A stretch of 64,000 nucleotides of DNA from NCBI RefSeq assembly GCF_003952365.1, contig NZ_CP034443.1, forward strand, positions 5,511,001-5,575,000, given 5' to 3'. Of this stretch, positions 47,922 through 56,125 are shown in pieces. Made by a program: the position numbers and the translations under genes. Source of the stretch: Mesorhizobium sp. M9A.F.Ca.ET.002.03.1.2 (GTDB taxonomy: Bacteria > Pseudomonadota > Alphaproteobacteria > Rhizobiales > Rhizobiaceae). Positions within the stretch are counted from its first letter, which is position 1. Every line of letters starts with the position of its first letter. The notes beneath the pieces were generated by a model. That model was not told the origin of the DNA. It saw only the letters and a program-made list of their open reading frames with translations, and did not search any database.

Positions 47922-49217
47922 GTGCTGAACAGTTTCCTGCTCCTTGCCGAAGCGGTCCTCTATTTCGGCGTCATGGTCACGCTTTTCCGGTTCAGGGACC
48001 GCATCGGCCTCGGCGTGTTTGTCTGCGCGCTGGGCGTCATGCATTTTCTCGAAACCTACCTCGCCAGCGTCTTCTACGTCGCGCTGCCGTTCGGCATGGT
48101 TTCGCCAGGTTCCGCGGTGCTGTTTTCCGGCAAGCTGGTGATGCTCCTGCTGCTCTACGTCAAAGAGGACGCGGCAACCGTCCGCCAGCCGATCTATGGC
48201 CTGCTGCTCGGCAATGGCCTGATGATCGGGCTTGTGCTGGTCCTGCGCTTGCATGGAATCTCGCCGCTTCCCAATGGCAAGCTTCCCGACATCGGCTTCA
48301 TCGACCAGATGGGCTGGCTGATGGTGTGGGGCACGACGCTGCTCTTCATCGACGCCATCCTGATCATCCTGCTTTACGAGAAGCTTGGGCGTTATCTTCG
48401 CAAGGCGCTGTTTTCTCGCATCCTGATCTCCGTCGCTTGCGTGCTCACTTTCGACCAGGCTGGATTTTTCACCGCGCTGCATTTCGTCGCCGGCGCGCCG
48501 ATCGCGGTCTTCTTCGGCGGCTGGTTCGCCAAGATGGGCGCGGCACTTGCCTACAGCATCATGCTTGTCGCCTATATCAGATGGTTCGAGGCGCGGCAGA
48601 TACCGGCGCCGCGCGGGCTGTCCGACATCTTCGACACGCTGACCTATCGCGAGCGCTATGAAGCGCTGGTCGAGCATGTCGGCCGCGACGGCCTCACCGG
48701 CCTGCTGCACAGGGGCCGTTTCGACAGCGACGGCGAAGCCGCCGTTGCCGCCAGCTTGCGGACGGCCAGGCCGCTCAGTCTCTTGATCATCGATGTCGAC
48801 CACTTCAAATCGATCAACGACCGCTTCGGCCATGCCGAGGGCGACAAGGTACTGAAATCCATGGCAGCCCTGCTTGGCGAGATCGTCGGTCGCGAGGATC
48901 AGGTGTTCCGGATCGGCGGCGAGGAATTCGCCATCCTCTGCTCACGTCCTCATCCGGTCGCCAGGCTGCTGGGCGAAAGCATCAGACATGCGGTCAAGGC
49001 ATCCGCGAGCACCAGCCGGTTCGACATCACCGTCAGCGCCGGCATCTCCACCGTCAGCGAGACGACCCGCTGCCTCGCCGATCTTTTCGCACTGGCCGAC
49101 CAGCGTCTCTACAAGGCCAAATCGACCGGACGCGACCGCGTCGTCGGCGAACCGGGCGGCCACCAGGCCGACGGCCTCGCTGCACGGGCCAGACCGGATC
49201 GCGGCCTCGGCGGCTGA
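47922..49217 (+). CDS. Membrane diguanylate cyclase (GGDEF)
   Basis: The 431-residue protein has an N-terminal block of six or seven hydrophobic helices (residues about 3-235) and a C-terminal GGDEF domain (about 250-410). The catalytic signature is FRIGGEEFAILC and the metal-site aspartate is in LLIIDVDHFKSINDRFGHAEGD, so it should make cyclic di-GMP. The inhibitory RxxD site expected five residues before GGEEF is missing (GRED is found). The start chosen is GTG 47922 (VLNSFLLLAEAVLYFG); the frame is open upstream to 47709 without conserved features. The membrane domain is of unknown sensory type. Confidence 0.87.
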   Translation: MLNSFLLLAEAVLYFGVMVTLFRFRDRIGLGVFVCALGVMHFLETYLASVFYVALPFGMVSPGSAVLFSGKLVMLLLLYVKEDAATVRQPIYGLLLGNGLMIGLVLVLRLHGISPLPNGKLPDIGFIDQMGWLMVWGTTLLFIDAILIILLYEKLGRYLRKALFSRILISVACVLTFDQAGFFTALHFVAGAPIAVFFGGWFAKMGAALAYSIMLVAYIRWFEARQIPAPRGLSDIFDTLTYRERYEALVEHVGRDGLTGLLHRGRFDSDGEAAVAASLRTARPLSLLIIDVDHFKSINDRFGHAEGDKVLKSMAALLGEIVGREDQVFRIGGEEFAILCSRPHPVARLLGESIRHAVKASASTSRFDITVSAGISTVSETTRCLADLFALADQRLYKAKSTGRDRVVGEPGGHQADGLAARARPDRGLGG

Positions 49218-49244
49218 CGCGAAGCGGCAGCCCGGTTCGGCTTG

Positions 49245-50279
49245 TTACTGGAATCCCACGGGATCGACGAGGCCTTTCGGACAGCCGGCATTGTTCGTCG
49301 GCACTGATGCAAACAACAGCTCACTGAGCGAACTGTTCGGCCCGATCGGGCCGGTCAGGCCGAGCGTCAACTCGCCGATCAGCCGCCTGCCGCTCGAACG
49401 GTCGTTCAAGCAGGAGACGCGGACCCGCTCACCGGCGCCGGCGCCGAAGGCGCTGTCGAAGGCGCCGCGGATCTGGTCCGACGTCAGATCCCGACCGGCG
49501 TTCTGGGTGAAAAGATCGCGCACCCGCGAAGCGTTCACCGCGCGCATCAGGTTCAGCGCATCGGAAAAATACTCTTGCTGGCTCTTGCCGTAGCAGGTGC
49601 CATGCTTGATCCACTCATGCTTTTCCAAGTCGGATGCGGTGCCCGGCATCACCTGATCGAGCTCCGACCGCGTTTTCGGATCGAGCTCGACCGCCGGCAG
49701 GTCCTGCCAGTGCGCCGGATTGTCGTTGGCCTTGTCGGCCGCTGCCACCTGGCAATAGAAATTTCCGTTCGGCTGCGGCCACAGCCCATGCAGGGTGAAA
49801 TGCGTCGCGTCGAAACCGGCCGCGGTCTGCGCCTTGCATTCGGTCTTGCCGGGCTTGGTTTCGCAAAAGGCCGGCTGCCAGCTCAGCGCGAGGACATATT
49901 CGGGCTTTCCCGACACCGGCGCAGCAGACATGTCGCCTTCGGCCGGCACAGGCGCGGCCGGCGCGGGTGCTGCAGGCACCGTCGATGCGCTGCCACCCGA
50001 AACATGGCCGCAACCGGCCTTAACCCAGCGGCGCTCCGGATCGGCGCCGGGCACAAGGATCAGATAATGCGTGGGGGTGTCCTTGTTGCCGGCCAGCAGA
50101 TCGTAGCTTTGTCCGGCACTGGTCGAGATATTGCCAGGGTTCCTGCCGCTCTTGATGGCCTGCGTGGCCGGACAGGTTGCGTCGGCCACAAAGGCGCCGC
50201 TCATCTTCACCTCGGCGCGAGCGGCACCCGTCAGCGACACAGCCAAAAACGCCAATCCGAAAGCAAGACCTGTCCGCAT
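49245..50279 (-). CDS. Ribonuclease T2, secreted
   Basis: The 344-residue protein has a signal peptide (GLAFGLAFLAVSLTGAARA) and a C-terminal RNase T2 domain (about residues 130-340). Both catalytic segments are intact: CAS I THFTLHGLWPQ and CAS II LEKHEWIKHGTCYG, with the histidines and glutamate that act in RNA cleavage. Numerous cysteines (for example SWQPAFCE, CYG) fit disulfides of a periplasmic enzyme. Residues about 25-125 form an N-terminal extension with an alanine/proline linker not needed for catalysis. It converges on the diguanylate cyclase gene with a 27-bp gap. Confidence 0.92.
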   Translation of the reverse strand: MRTGLAFGLAFLAVSLTGAARAEVKMSGAFVADATCPATQAIKSGRNPGNISTSAGQSYDLLAGNKDTPTHYLILVPGADPERRWVKAGCGHVSGGSASTVPAAPAPAAPVPAEGDMSAAPVSGKPEYVLALSWQPAFCETKPGKTECKAQTAAGFDATHFTLHGLWPQPNGNFYCQVAAADKANDNPAHWQDLPAVELDPKTRSELDQVMPGTASDLEKHEWIKHGTCYGKSQQEYFSDALNLMRAVNASRVRDLFTQNAGRDLTSDQIRGAFDSAFGAGAGERVRVSCLNDRSSGRRLIGELTLGLTGPIGPNSSLSELLFASVPTNNAGCPKGLVDPVGFQ

Positions 50280-50477
50280 ATGAATTCCCCGATTGAAAAT
50301 GCTGCGACAGCAGACTGCCGCCCTCTCTCGGTATCAGGATTCTCCATGTCAGAATTGCGATACTGGGCGTCACGAAGCAAGAACGGTGCGGAAAACGACG
50401 CCATCGGATTGACGCAGGATAGGCGCCGGCACACAACGCTTGGCAGCCGTGGAAAGCGCGTTGGGAACGAACGAGAA

Positions 50478-51413
50478 ATGTCATTCAGCCAGCAGCGCGT
50501 ACTCCAATCGCCAACCGGCGCCGCACTCAACCTTTATGTGAAACGCGCCGAGGGCCGCCCGCGCGCCATTGTCCAGATCAATCACGGGCTGGCCGAGCAT
50601 GCCGCGCGCTATGTCCGCTTCGCCACCTTTCTGGGTGAGCGCGGCTTCCATGTCTACGCCCATGACCATCGCGGCCATGGCGCAACCAGGGCGCCCGATG
50701 CCCCGCTCGGCAGGTTCGCTCAATCAGATGGCGGCGCCAAGGTCATCGCTGATGTCGCCGCCGTGCACGATCTGATCGCCAGCGACCATCCCGGCCTGCC
50801 GGTCATCGTCTTCGGTCATTCCATGGGCGGCCTCGTCGCGCTGAATTTCATGCTTCATCATTCGAACCGGCTGCACGCCGCCGCCATCTGGAACGCCAAT
50901 TTTTCCGCCGGGCTCGCCGGTCGTGCCGCGCAAGCCATCCTTGCCTGGGAAAAATTCCGGCTGGGCTCCGACATGCCGTCGCGCATGCTGCCGAGGCTGA
51001 CCTTCCAGGCCTGGGGCAAGGCCGTCCCCGATCACCGGACGCCGTTCGACTGGCTGTCGCGCGACGCCGCCGAAGTCGACAAATACATCGCCGACCCGCT
51101 CTGCGGCTGGGATGCCTCGGTGTCGATGTGGCGCGACCTGTTCGGTTTTGTCTTCGACGGTGCCGACGACACTAATTTTTCCTGCGTCCGCAAGACCCTT
51201 CCGATCTGCCTGGCCGGCGGCGAAAAGGACCCCGCCACCGATGGCGGCAAGGCAGTCAGCCATCTCGCCGGACGCCTGCACAGGATGGGCTTTTCGAATC
51301 TCGTTTCAAAGGTTTATGCCGAAACCCGCCACGAAAGCTTGAACGAGGTGAACCGGGATATCATCATGGATGATTTCGCCGCATGGGCCGACGGCACGCT
51401 GAAACCGGCATGA
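50478..51413 (+). CDS. Alpha/beta hydrolase (lysophospholipase/monoacylglycerol lipase type)
   Basis: This 311-residue serine hydrolase is of the Hydrolase_4/lysophospholipase type. The oxyanion-side motif QINHGLAEHAARY, FHVYAHDHRGHGAT, the nucleophile elbow VFGHSMGGLVAL, and the late acid and histidine (LAGGEKDPATDG, ETRHESLNE) are all in place. No signal peptide is seen. Start ATG 50478; the frame is open far upstream through the divergent region but without conservation. Substrate is probably a mono-acyl lipid. It is divergent from the RNase T2 gene. Confidence 0.9.
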   Translation: MSFSQQRVLQSPTGAALNLYVKRAEGRPRAIVQINHGLAEHAARYVRFATFLGERGFHVYAHDHRGHGATRAPDAPLGRFAQSDGGAKVIADVAAVHDLIASDHPGLPVIVFGHSMGGLVALNFMLHHSNRLHAAAIWNANFSAGLAGRAAQAILAWEKFRLGSDMPSRMLPRLTFQAWGKAVPDHRTPFDWLSRDAAEVDKYIADPLCGWDASVSMWRDLFGFVFDGADDTNFSCVRKTLPICLAGGEKDPATDGGKAVSHLAGRLHRMGFSNLVSKVYAETRHESLNEVNRDIIMDDFAAWADGTLKPA

Positions 51414-51460
51414 CGAGGGTGGCCCATTGCAAGGGCCGTGACAGCAGCACGCGGGATTGC

Positions 51461-51560
51461 TAGTGCATGTCGCCCAGAGATGCCCTCGGTCTTGAACCTA
51501 GGTGCGCAAGCGGTTTTGGGATAACCACATGCACAAAAAGAGATCCAAGGCTCTGCTTTC
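51461..51560. repeat. Bipartite intergenic repeat, copy D (long form, decayed)
   Basis: It begins TAGTGCATGTCGCCC and is closed by GGGATAACCACATGCAC. Between lies the long-form insert CCCTCGGTCTTGAACCTAGG, which matches copy A (30417) with substitutions. The second hairpin is degenerate (AGATCCAAGGCTCTGCTTT). It lies just upstream of the CoA-transferase gene. Confidence 0.75.
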
Positions 51561-51578
51561 GACCGATCACGGTGATCC

Positions 51579-52754
51579 ATGACTGAGCCCCCGCTGAAAG
51601 GCATCCGCGTAATCGAACTCGCCCGTATCCTGGCCGGACCGTGGGCCGGGCAACTGCTTGCCGATCTCGGCGCCGACGTCATCAAGGTCGAGAGCCCGGA
51701 CGGCGGCGACGACACCCGCAAATGGGGTCCGCCCTTCGTCATGAGCCATGACGGCGAAAATCTTTCGGCCGCCTATTACCATTCATGCAATCGCGGCAAG
51801 CGCTCCATATCAGTCGATTTCTCGACGCCCGAAGGCGCCGAGACGATCCGCCGGCTGGTCGCGACATCGGACGTGCTGATCGAGAACTTCAAACTCGGCG
51901 GCCTCAGGAAATATGGGCTCGACTATGACAGCTTGCGCAAGGTCAACCCGCGGCTGATCTATTGCTCGATCACCGGCTTCGGCCAGGACGGACCCTATGC
52001 GCCACGCGCCGGCTACGACTTCATCATCCAGGGCATGGCCGGCATGATGTCGATCACCGGCGAGGCTGGCCGCGAGCCGCAAAAGGCCGGCGTCGCCATC
52101 TCGGATATTTTCACCGGCCTCTATTCGGTTATCGCCATCCAGGCCGCACTTCGCCACGCCGAGAAGACCGGTGAAGGCCAGCATATCGACATGGCGCTCT
52201 ACGACACCCAGATCTCAACGCTCGGCAACCAGAACCTCAACTATCTGGTCTCCGGCAAATCGCCGGTGCAGATGGGCAATGCGCATATGAACATCGCGCC
52301 CTACGAAGTGGTGCCGGTGAAGGACGGCCACGTCATCCTGGCCATCGGCAATGACGGCCAGTTCGCCAAATTCTGCGCGGCCGTCGGATTGGACGATTTG
52401 CCGTCGATCCCCGATTTCGCCACCAATCCCGCCCGGGTCGCCAACCGGACGAAGCTGCGCGAGCACATCATCGATGCCCTGAAAACCTTCGATCGCGATC
52501 CGCTGCTGGCCAAACTGGAGGCGGCAAGTGTGCCTGCCAGCCCGATCAATACGATCGGCCAGATGTTCGCCGACCCGCAGACGATCGCGCGCGGCATGCG
52601 GCTCGATCTCGACGATGGCCACGGCAATCTGTTGCCCTCGGTGCGCGCGCCGATGGTCATGTCCGGCACGCCGCTGGTCTATGAGCGCCCCTCGCCGCGT
52701 CTGGGCGAACACACCGAAGAAATCCTTGCCGAACTGGAGAGATCAGGAAAATGA
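51579..52754 (+). CDS. Class III CoA-transferase (CaiB/BaiF family)
   Basis: The 391-residue protein is a class III CoA-transferase, which moves CoA between carboxylic acids through an aspartyl-CoA intermediate. Family motifs are IRVIELARILAGPWAGQLLADLGADVIKVE, NRGKRSISVDFSTPEG, DVLIENFKLGGLRKYGLDY, and HIDMALYDTQISTLGNQN, where the aspartate is the expected catalytic residue. The 4-bp overlap with the downstream TPP-dependent enzyme suggests one operon acting on the same acyl-CoA. Formyl-CoA:oxalate specificity is possible but not shown. Confidence 0.9.
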   Translation: MTEPPLKGIRVIELARILAGPWAGQLLADLGADVIKVESPDGGDDTRKWGPPFVMSHDGENLSAAYYHSCNRGKRSISVDFSTPEGAETIRRLVATSDVLIENFKLGGLRKYGLDYDSLRKVNPRLIYCSITGFGQDGPYAPRAGYDFIIQGMAGMMSITGEAGREPQKAGVAISDIFTGLYSVIAIQAALRHAEKTGEGQHIDMALYDTQISTLGNQNLNYLVSGKSPVQMGNAHMNIAPYEVVPVKDGHVILAIGNDGQFAKFCAAVGLDDLPSIPDFATNPARVANRTKLREHIIDALKTFDRDPLLAKLEAASVPASPINTIGQMFADPQTIARGMRLDLDDGHGNLLPSVRAPMVMSGTPLVYERPSPRLGEHTEEILAELERSGK

Positions 52755-54400
52755 AGACCGGCGGACAACTGATCGTCGATGCGCTCGAAGCCAACGGCAC
52801 CGACCGTATCTATTGCGTGCCCGGGGAATCCTATCTTGCGGTGCTCGACGCGCTGCACGATTCGCCGATCCGCACCATCGTCTGCCGCCAGGAAGGCGGT
52901 GCGGCGATGATGGCCGACTGCCACGGCCGCCTGACCGGCAGGCCTGGCATCTGCTTCGTCACCCGCGGCCCCGGTGCCACCAACGCTTCGGCCGGCATCC
53001 ACATCGCCATGCAGGATTCGGTTCCCGTCATCCTGTTCATCGGCCAGGTCGCCAGCCACGCCAAGGAGCGTGAGGCTTTTCAAGAAGTCGACTACGTCAG
53101 GTTCTTCGGTGACATCGCCAAATGGGTGGTCGAGATCGACGATGCTTCGCGCATCCCCGAATTCGTCACCCGCGCCTTCGCGGTGGCGACCTCCGGCCGA
53201 CCCGGCCCGGTCGTCATCTCGCTGCCGGAAGACATGCTGACCAGCCTTGCCGAGGCACCCGAAGCCCGGCATTACACGCCGGTCGAAACGCGGCCTGGCG
53301 AGGCCGAGCTCGATGCGCTGGAAAAGCTGCTCGGCAAGGCAAAGCGCCCCTTTGTTATCCTCGGCGGCACGCGCTGGGATGCGCAGGCCGTCGCGCGGAT
53401 GCGGACGATCGCCGAGGCCTGGTCGCTGCCGGTCGGCTGCTCCTTCCGCCGCCAGATGCTCTTCGATCATCTACATCCGAACTATGCCGGCGACGTCGGC
53501 ATCGGCCTCAACCCAAAGCTGGCGACCGCGATCAAGCAGGCCGACCTCGTGCTGCTCGTCGGCGGCCGCATGGGCGAGATGCCGTCGTCTGACTACACGC
53601 TGCTGAAGAGCCCCTACCCTGACCAGACGCTGGTCCATGTCCATGCCGACGCCGGCGAGCTCGGCCGCGTCTACCGGCCGACGCTGGCGATCAACGCCTC
53701 GCCGTCCGCTTTCGTCGACGCCTTTGCCGGGCGCAAGCCGGCCGCCACGCCGGCATGGACGGATGAAACACCGAAGCTGCATGCGGCCTATCTCGACTGG
53801 TCGACGCCACCCGAAAGCGGTCCCGGCTCCGTCCAGATGGGGCCGATCATGAACTATCTCGAAACGATGCTGCCCGACGACGCCATCCTCACCAACGGCG
53901 CCGGCAATTACTCGACCTGGGTGCATCGCTTCCACCGTTTCCGCCGCTTTGCCACGCAGGCGGCGCCGACCTCCGGCTCGATGGGCTACGGCACGCCGGC
54001 GTCGGTCGCCGCCAAGGAATTGTTCCCCGAGCGCGAGGTGATCGCCTTTGCCGGCGACGGCTGCTTCCTGATGAACGGGCAGGAATTCGCCACCGCCGTG
54101 CAGTACGATCTGCCGATCATCGTCGTCGTCGTCAACAACGGCATCTACGGCACCATCCGCATGCATCAGGAGCGCGAATATCCCGGCCGCGTCGTCGCCA
54201 CCGATCTGCGGAACCCCGACTTCGCGGCGCTAGCCCGCGCCTATGGCGGCCATGGCGAAACGGTCGAGAAGACGGCCGATTTCGCGCCGGCCTTCGAACG
54301 CGCGCGCGCCAGCGGCAAGCCGTCGATCGTCGAGATCAGGCTTGATCCCGAGGCCATCACGCCGACCCGGACGCTGACCCAGATAAGGGATAAGGCCTGA
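52751..54400 (+). CDS. TPP-dependent enzyme of the acetolactate synthase/oxalyl-CoA decarboxylase superfamily
   Basis: The 549-residue product has the three-domain ThDP fold: N-terminal pyrimidine domain with the catalytic glutamate in CRQEGGAAMMAD, a central domain (about 190-330), and a C-terminal pyrophosphate domain with FAGDGCFLMNGQEFATAVQYDLPIIVVVVNN, the GDG-N metal motif. GPGATNASAGIH matches acetolactate-synthase-like members. Because it is coupled to a class III CoA-transferase, an acyl-CoA substrate (oxalyl-CoA or 2-hydroxyacyl-CoA) is a reasonable inference; there is no acetolactate synthase small subunit nearby. Exact activity remains open. Confidence 0.85.
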   Translation: MKTGGQLIVDALEANGTDRIYCVPGESYLAVLDALHDSPIRTIVCRQEGGAAMMADCHGRLTGRPGICFVTRGPGATNASAGIHIAMQDSVPVILFIGQVASHAKEREAFQEVDYVRFFGDIAKWVVEIDDASRIPEFVTRAFAVATSGRPGPVVISLPEDMLTSLAEAPEARHYTPVETRPGEAELDALEKLLGKAKRPFVILGGTRWDAQAVARMRTIAEAWSLPVGCSFRRQMLFDHLHPNYAGDVGIGLNPKLATAIKQADLVLLVGGRMGEMPSSDYTLLKSPYPDQTLVHVHADAGELGRVYRPTLAINASPSAFVDAFAGRKPAATPAWTDETPKLHAAYLDWSTPPESGPGSVQMGPIMNYLETMLPDDAILTNGAGNYSTWVHRFHRFRRFATQAAPTSGSMGYGTPASVAAKELFPEREVIAFAGDGCFLMNGQEFATAVQYDLPIIVVVVNNGIYGTIRMHQEREYPGRVVATDLRNPDFAALARAYGGHGETVEKTADFAPAFERARASGKPSIVEIRLDPEAITPTRTLTQIRDKA

Positions 54401-54436
54401 CAAACAGGGCGGGTGCCCTCTTTGTCGAGATCTACG

Positions 54437-54880
54437 CTATTCGGCCTTCTCGATCTGCCCGCGGATTTCGCCGTCCTCGTGGGCGGCGGTGTGGATGTTG
54501 ACGTAATATTTGCCGGCCATCAGGTTGGCGGCCTGCGCGTCGGTCAGCACCGCCGCCCCCTTGAACGGGCTTTTCGGAGCGCCCTTGAACGGGACGACGA
54601 CGCCGGCATTTTCACCCTTTGCAGCCGGGCCGTGAATATGTCCGGCCGTCGCCGGCCCACTAAGGCCGGAATACGTCACGTTCCAGCTGAGCTGTTTCGT
54701 GGCGGTGTCGAAGCCGAGATCGGCCCTGCCTTTGCCCTCCGTGGTGACGGGCGGATTCTGCTGCGCGCCATCGAGCGTCGCCTTCATCTTCATCATATCG
54801 GCCAGGGCCGGTGAAGCGCACAGGAAGGAAGCCGAAACGGCCAGCGCCGAGAGCATCGGCGAGAAGGATTGGATGCGCAT
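54437..54880 (-). CDS. Secreted CHRD-domain protein
   Basis: The 147-residue protein has a Sec signal peptide (MRIQSFSPMLSALAVSASFLCASPALA) and a CHRD (chordin-like) domain: ATLDGAQQNPPVTTEGKG, TYSGLSGPATAGHIHGPA and GKYYVNIHTAAHEDGEIRGQIE. CHRD domains are found in many bacterial secreted proteins of unknown function. Start chosen at ATG 54880; the open extension to 54931 has no signal-like character. It converges on the TPP enzyme gene (36-bp gap). Confidence 0.88.
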   Translation of the reverse strand: MRIQSFSPMLSALAVSASFLCASPALADMMKMKATLDGAQQNPPVTTEGKGRADLGFDTATKQLSWNVTYSGLSGPATAGHIHGPAAKGENAGVVVPFKGAPKSPFKGAAVLTDAQAANLMAGKYYVNIHTAAHEDGEIRGQIEKAE

Positions 54881-54984
54881 GGAAATCTCCGTTGTGGCGG
54901 TGACATCCGCTGAAGCTGGATGCACCGGCACAACGGTTGTGCGAGCGGATGTTTCCGCCGGGTAACGGCTATTTTACGTCCCAA

Positions 54985-55013
54985 CAAAAAGGGCGGTCGC
55001 CCGCCCCTTTTTT
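54985..55013 (-). terminator. Intrinsic terminator of the ABC transporter transcript
   Basis: Read on the minus strand, GGGGCGG-GCGA-CCGCCC followed by TTTTTG forms a stem-loop with a T-run. It lies 61 bp after the substrate-binding protein stop, so it should end the transporter transcript before the CHRD gene. Confidence 0.8.
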
Positions 55014-55073
55014 CGATTTGCAGGCCCAGAGGCCCGGTTGATCGCGTCGATTTGATCGCCTTATTTGATGGCC

Positions 55074-56045
55074 CTATTTGATGGCCTTGTCGGTGATGGC
55101 GGTCGTGTAGGCGCCGCTCGGCTCCTTGGTGATGATCTTCTGGTCGAGCAGCGCCTTGGCGGTACGCGCGTAGGTCGCCGGATCGAGCTTGCCGTCGGCA
55201 TTGTCGATCAGCTTGGCGACTTCGCCCATCATGCGCTTCTGGTGGTTCTCGTCCTGTCCGCCATTGTCCATGACGATGCCGGCCGCCTCGTCGGAATTGT
55301 CGACGGCATATTTCCAGCCCTTCATCGAGGCGCGCACGAAACGCACCATCTTGTCCTCGAAGGCCGGATCCTTGAGCTTGTCTTCCAAGGCATAGAGCCC
55401 GTCCTCGAGCAGGTCGTTGCCCATGGCCGAGTAGTTGAACACGATCAGCTCTTCCGGCTTGTAGCCGGCGTCGATGAGCTGCCAGTATTCGTTGTAGGTC
55501 ATGACCGAGATGCAATCCGCCTGCTTCTGGATCAGCGGCTGCACGTCGAAACTCTGCTTCAGCACGGTGACGCCGTCCGGGCCACCCTCGGTCTTCAGGC
55601 CGAGCTTGTTCATCCAGGCGTAGAACGGATATTCGTTGCCGAAGAACCAGACGCCGAGCGTATGGCCCTTGAAGTCGGCCTCGGTCTTGACCGGGCCATC
55701 CTTCGGGCAGACCAGCTGCATGCCGGCCTTCTTGAACGGCTGTGCGATATTGACCAGCGGCACGCCCTTTTCGCGGGCAGCCAGCGCGCCGCCCATCCAG
55801 TCGACGATGACGTCGGCGCCGCCGCCGGCGATCACCTGCTCGGGCGCGATATCGGGGCCGCCCGGCTTGATCTCGACGTCGAGGCCCTCTTCCTCATAGA
55901 AACCCTTGTCCTTGGCAGCGTAGTAGCCGGCGAACTGGGCCTGCGTGACCCATTTCAGCTGCAGCGTCACCTTGTCCGCGGCCATCGCCTCGAACGCGGC
56001 AAGCGACATTGCGCCGGCCAGCATCGAAATAACGAGTCTTTTCAT
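55074..56045 (-). CDS. ABC transporter substrate-binding protein, NMT1/THI5 type
   Basis: The 323-residue protein has a signal peptide (MKRLVISMLAGAMSLAAFEAMA) and an NMT1/THI5-like periplasmic-binding fold: VTLQLKWVTQAQFAGYYAAKDKGFYEEEGLDVEIKPGG is the classic opening of pyrimidine-precursor and taurine-like binders. It is the last gene of a minus-strand transporter set (ATPase, two permeases, binder) next to pyrimidine-degradation genes, so a pyrimidine, dihydropyrimidine or hydantoin ligand is likely by context. An intrinsic terminator follows. Confidence 0.9.
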   Translation of the reverse strand: MKRLVISMLAGAMSLAAFEAMAADKVTLQLKWVTQAQFAGYYAAKDKGFYEEEGLDVEIKPGGPDIAPEQVIAGGGADVIVDWMGGALAAREKGVPLVNIAQPFKKAGMQLVCPKDGPVKTEADFKGHTLGVWFFGNEYPFYAWMNKLGLKTEGGPDGVTVLKQSFDVQPLIQKQADCISVMTYNEYWQLIDAGYKPEELIVFNYSAMGNDLLEDGLYALEDKLKDPAFEDKMVRFVRASMKGWKYAVDNSDEAAGIVMDNGGQDENHQKRMMGEVAKLIDNADGKLDPATYARTAKALLDQKIITKEPSGAYTTAITDKAIK

Positions 56046-56125
56046 GCTTTTACCCTCTGGAGTTAAGTGTTCACCCTTTAGGACCAGGCGTTATCGATAC
56101 TCCTGATTCCAAACCCGCCACCGCC

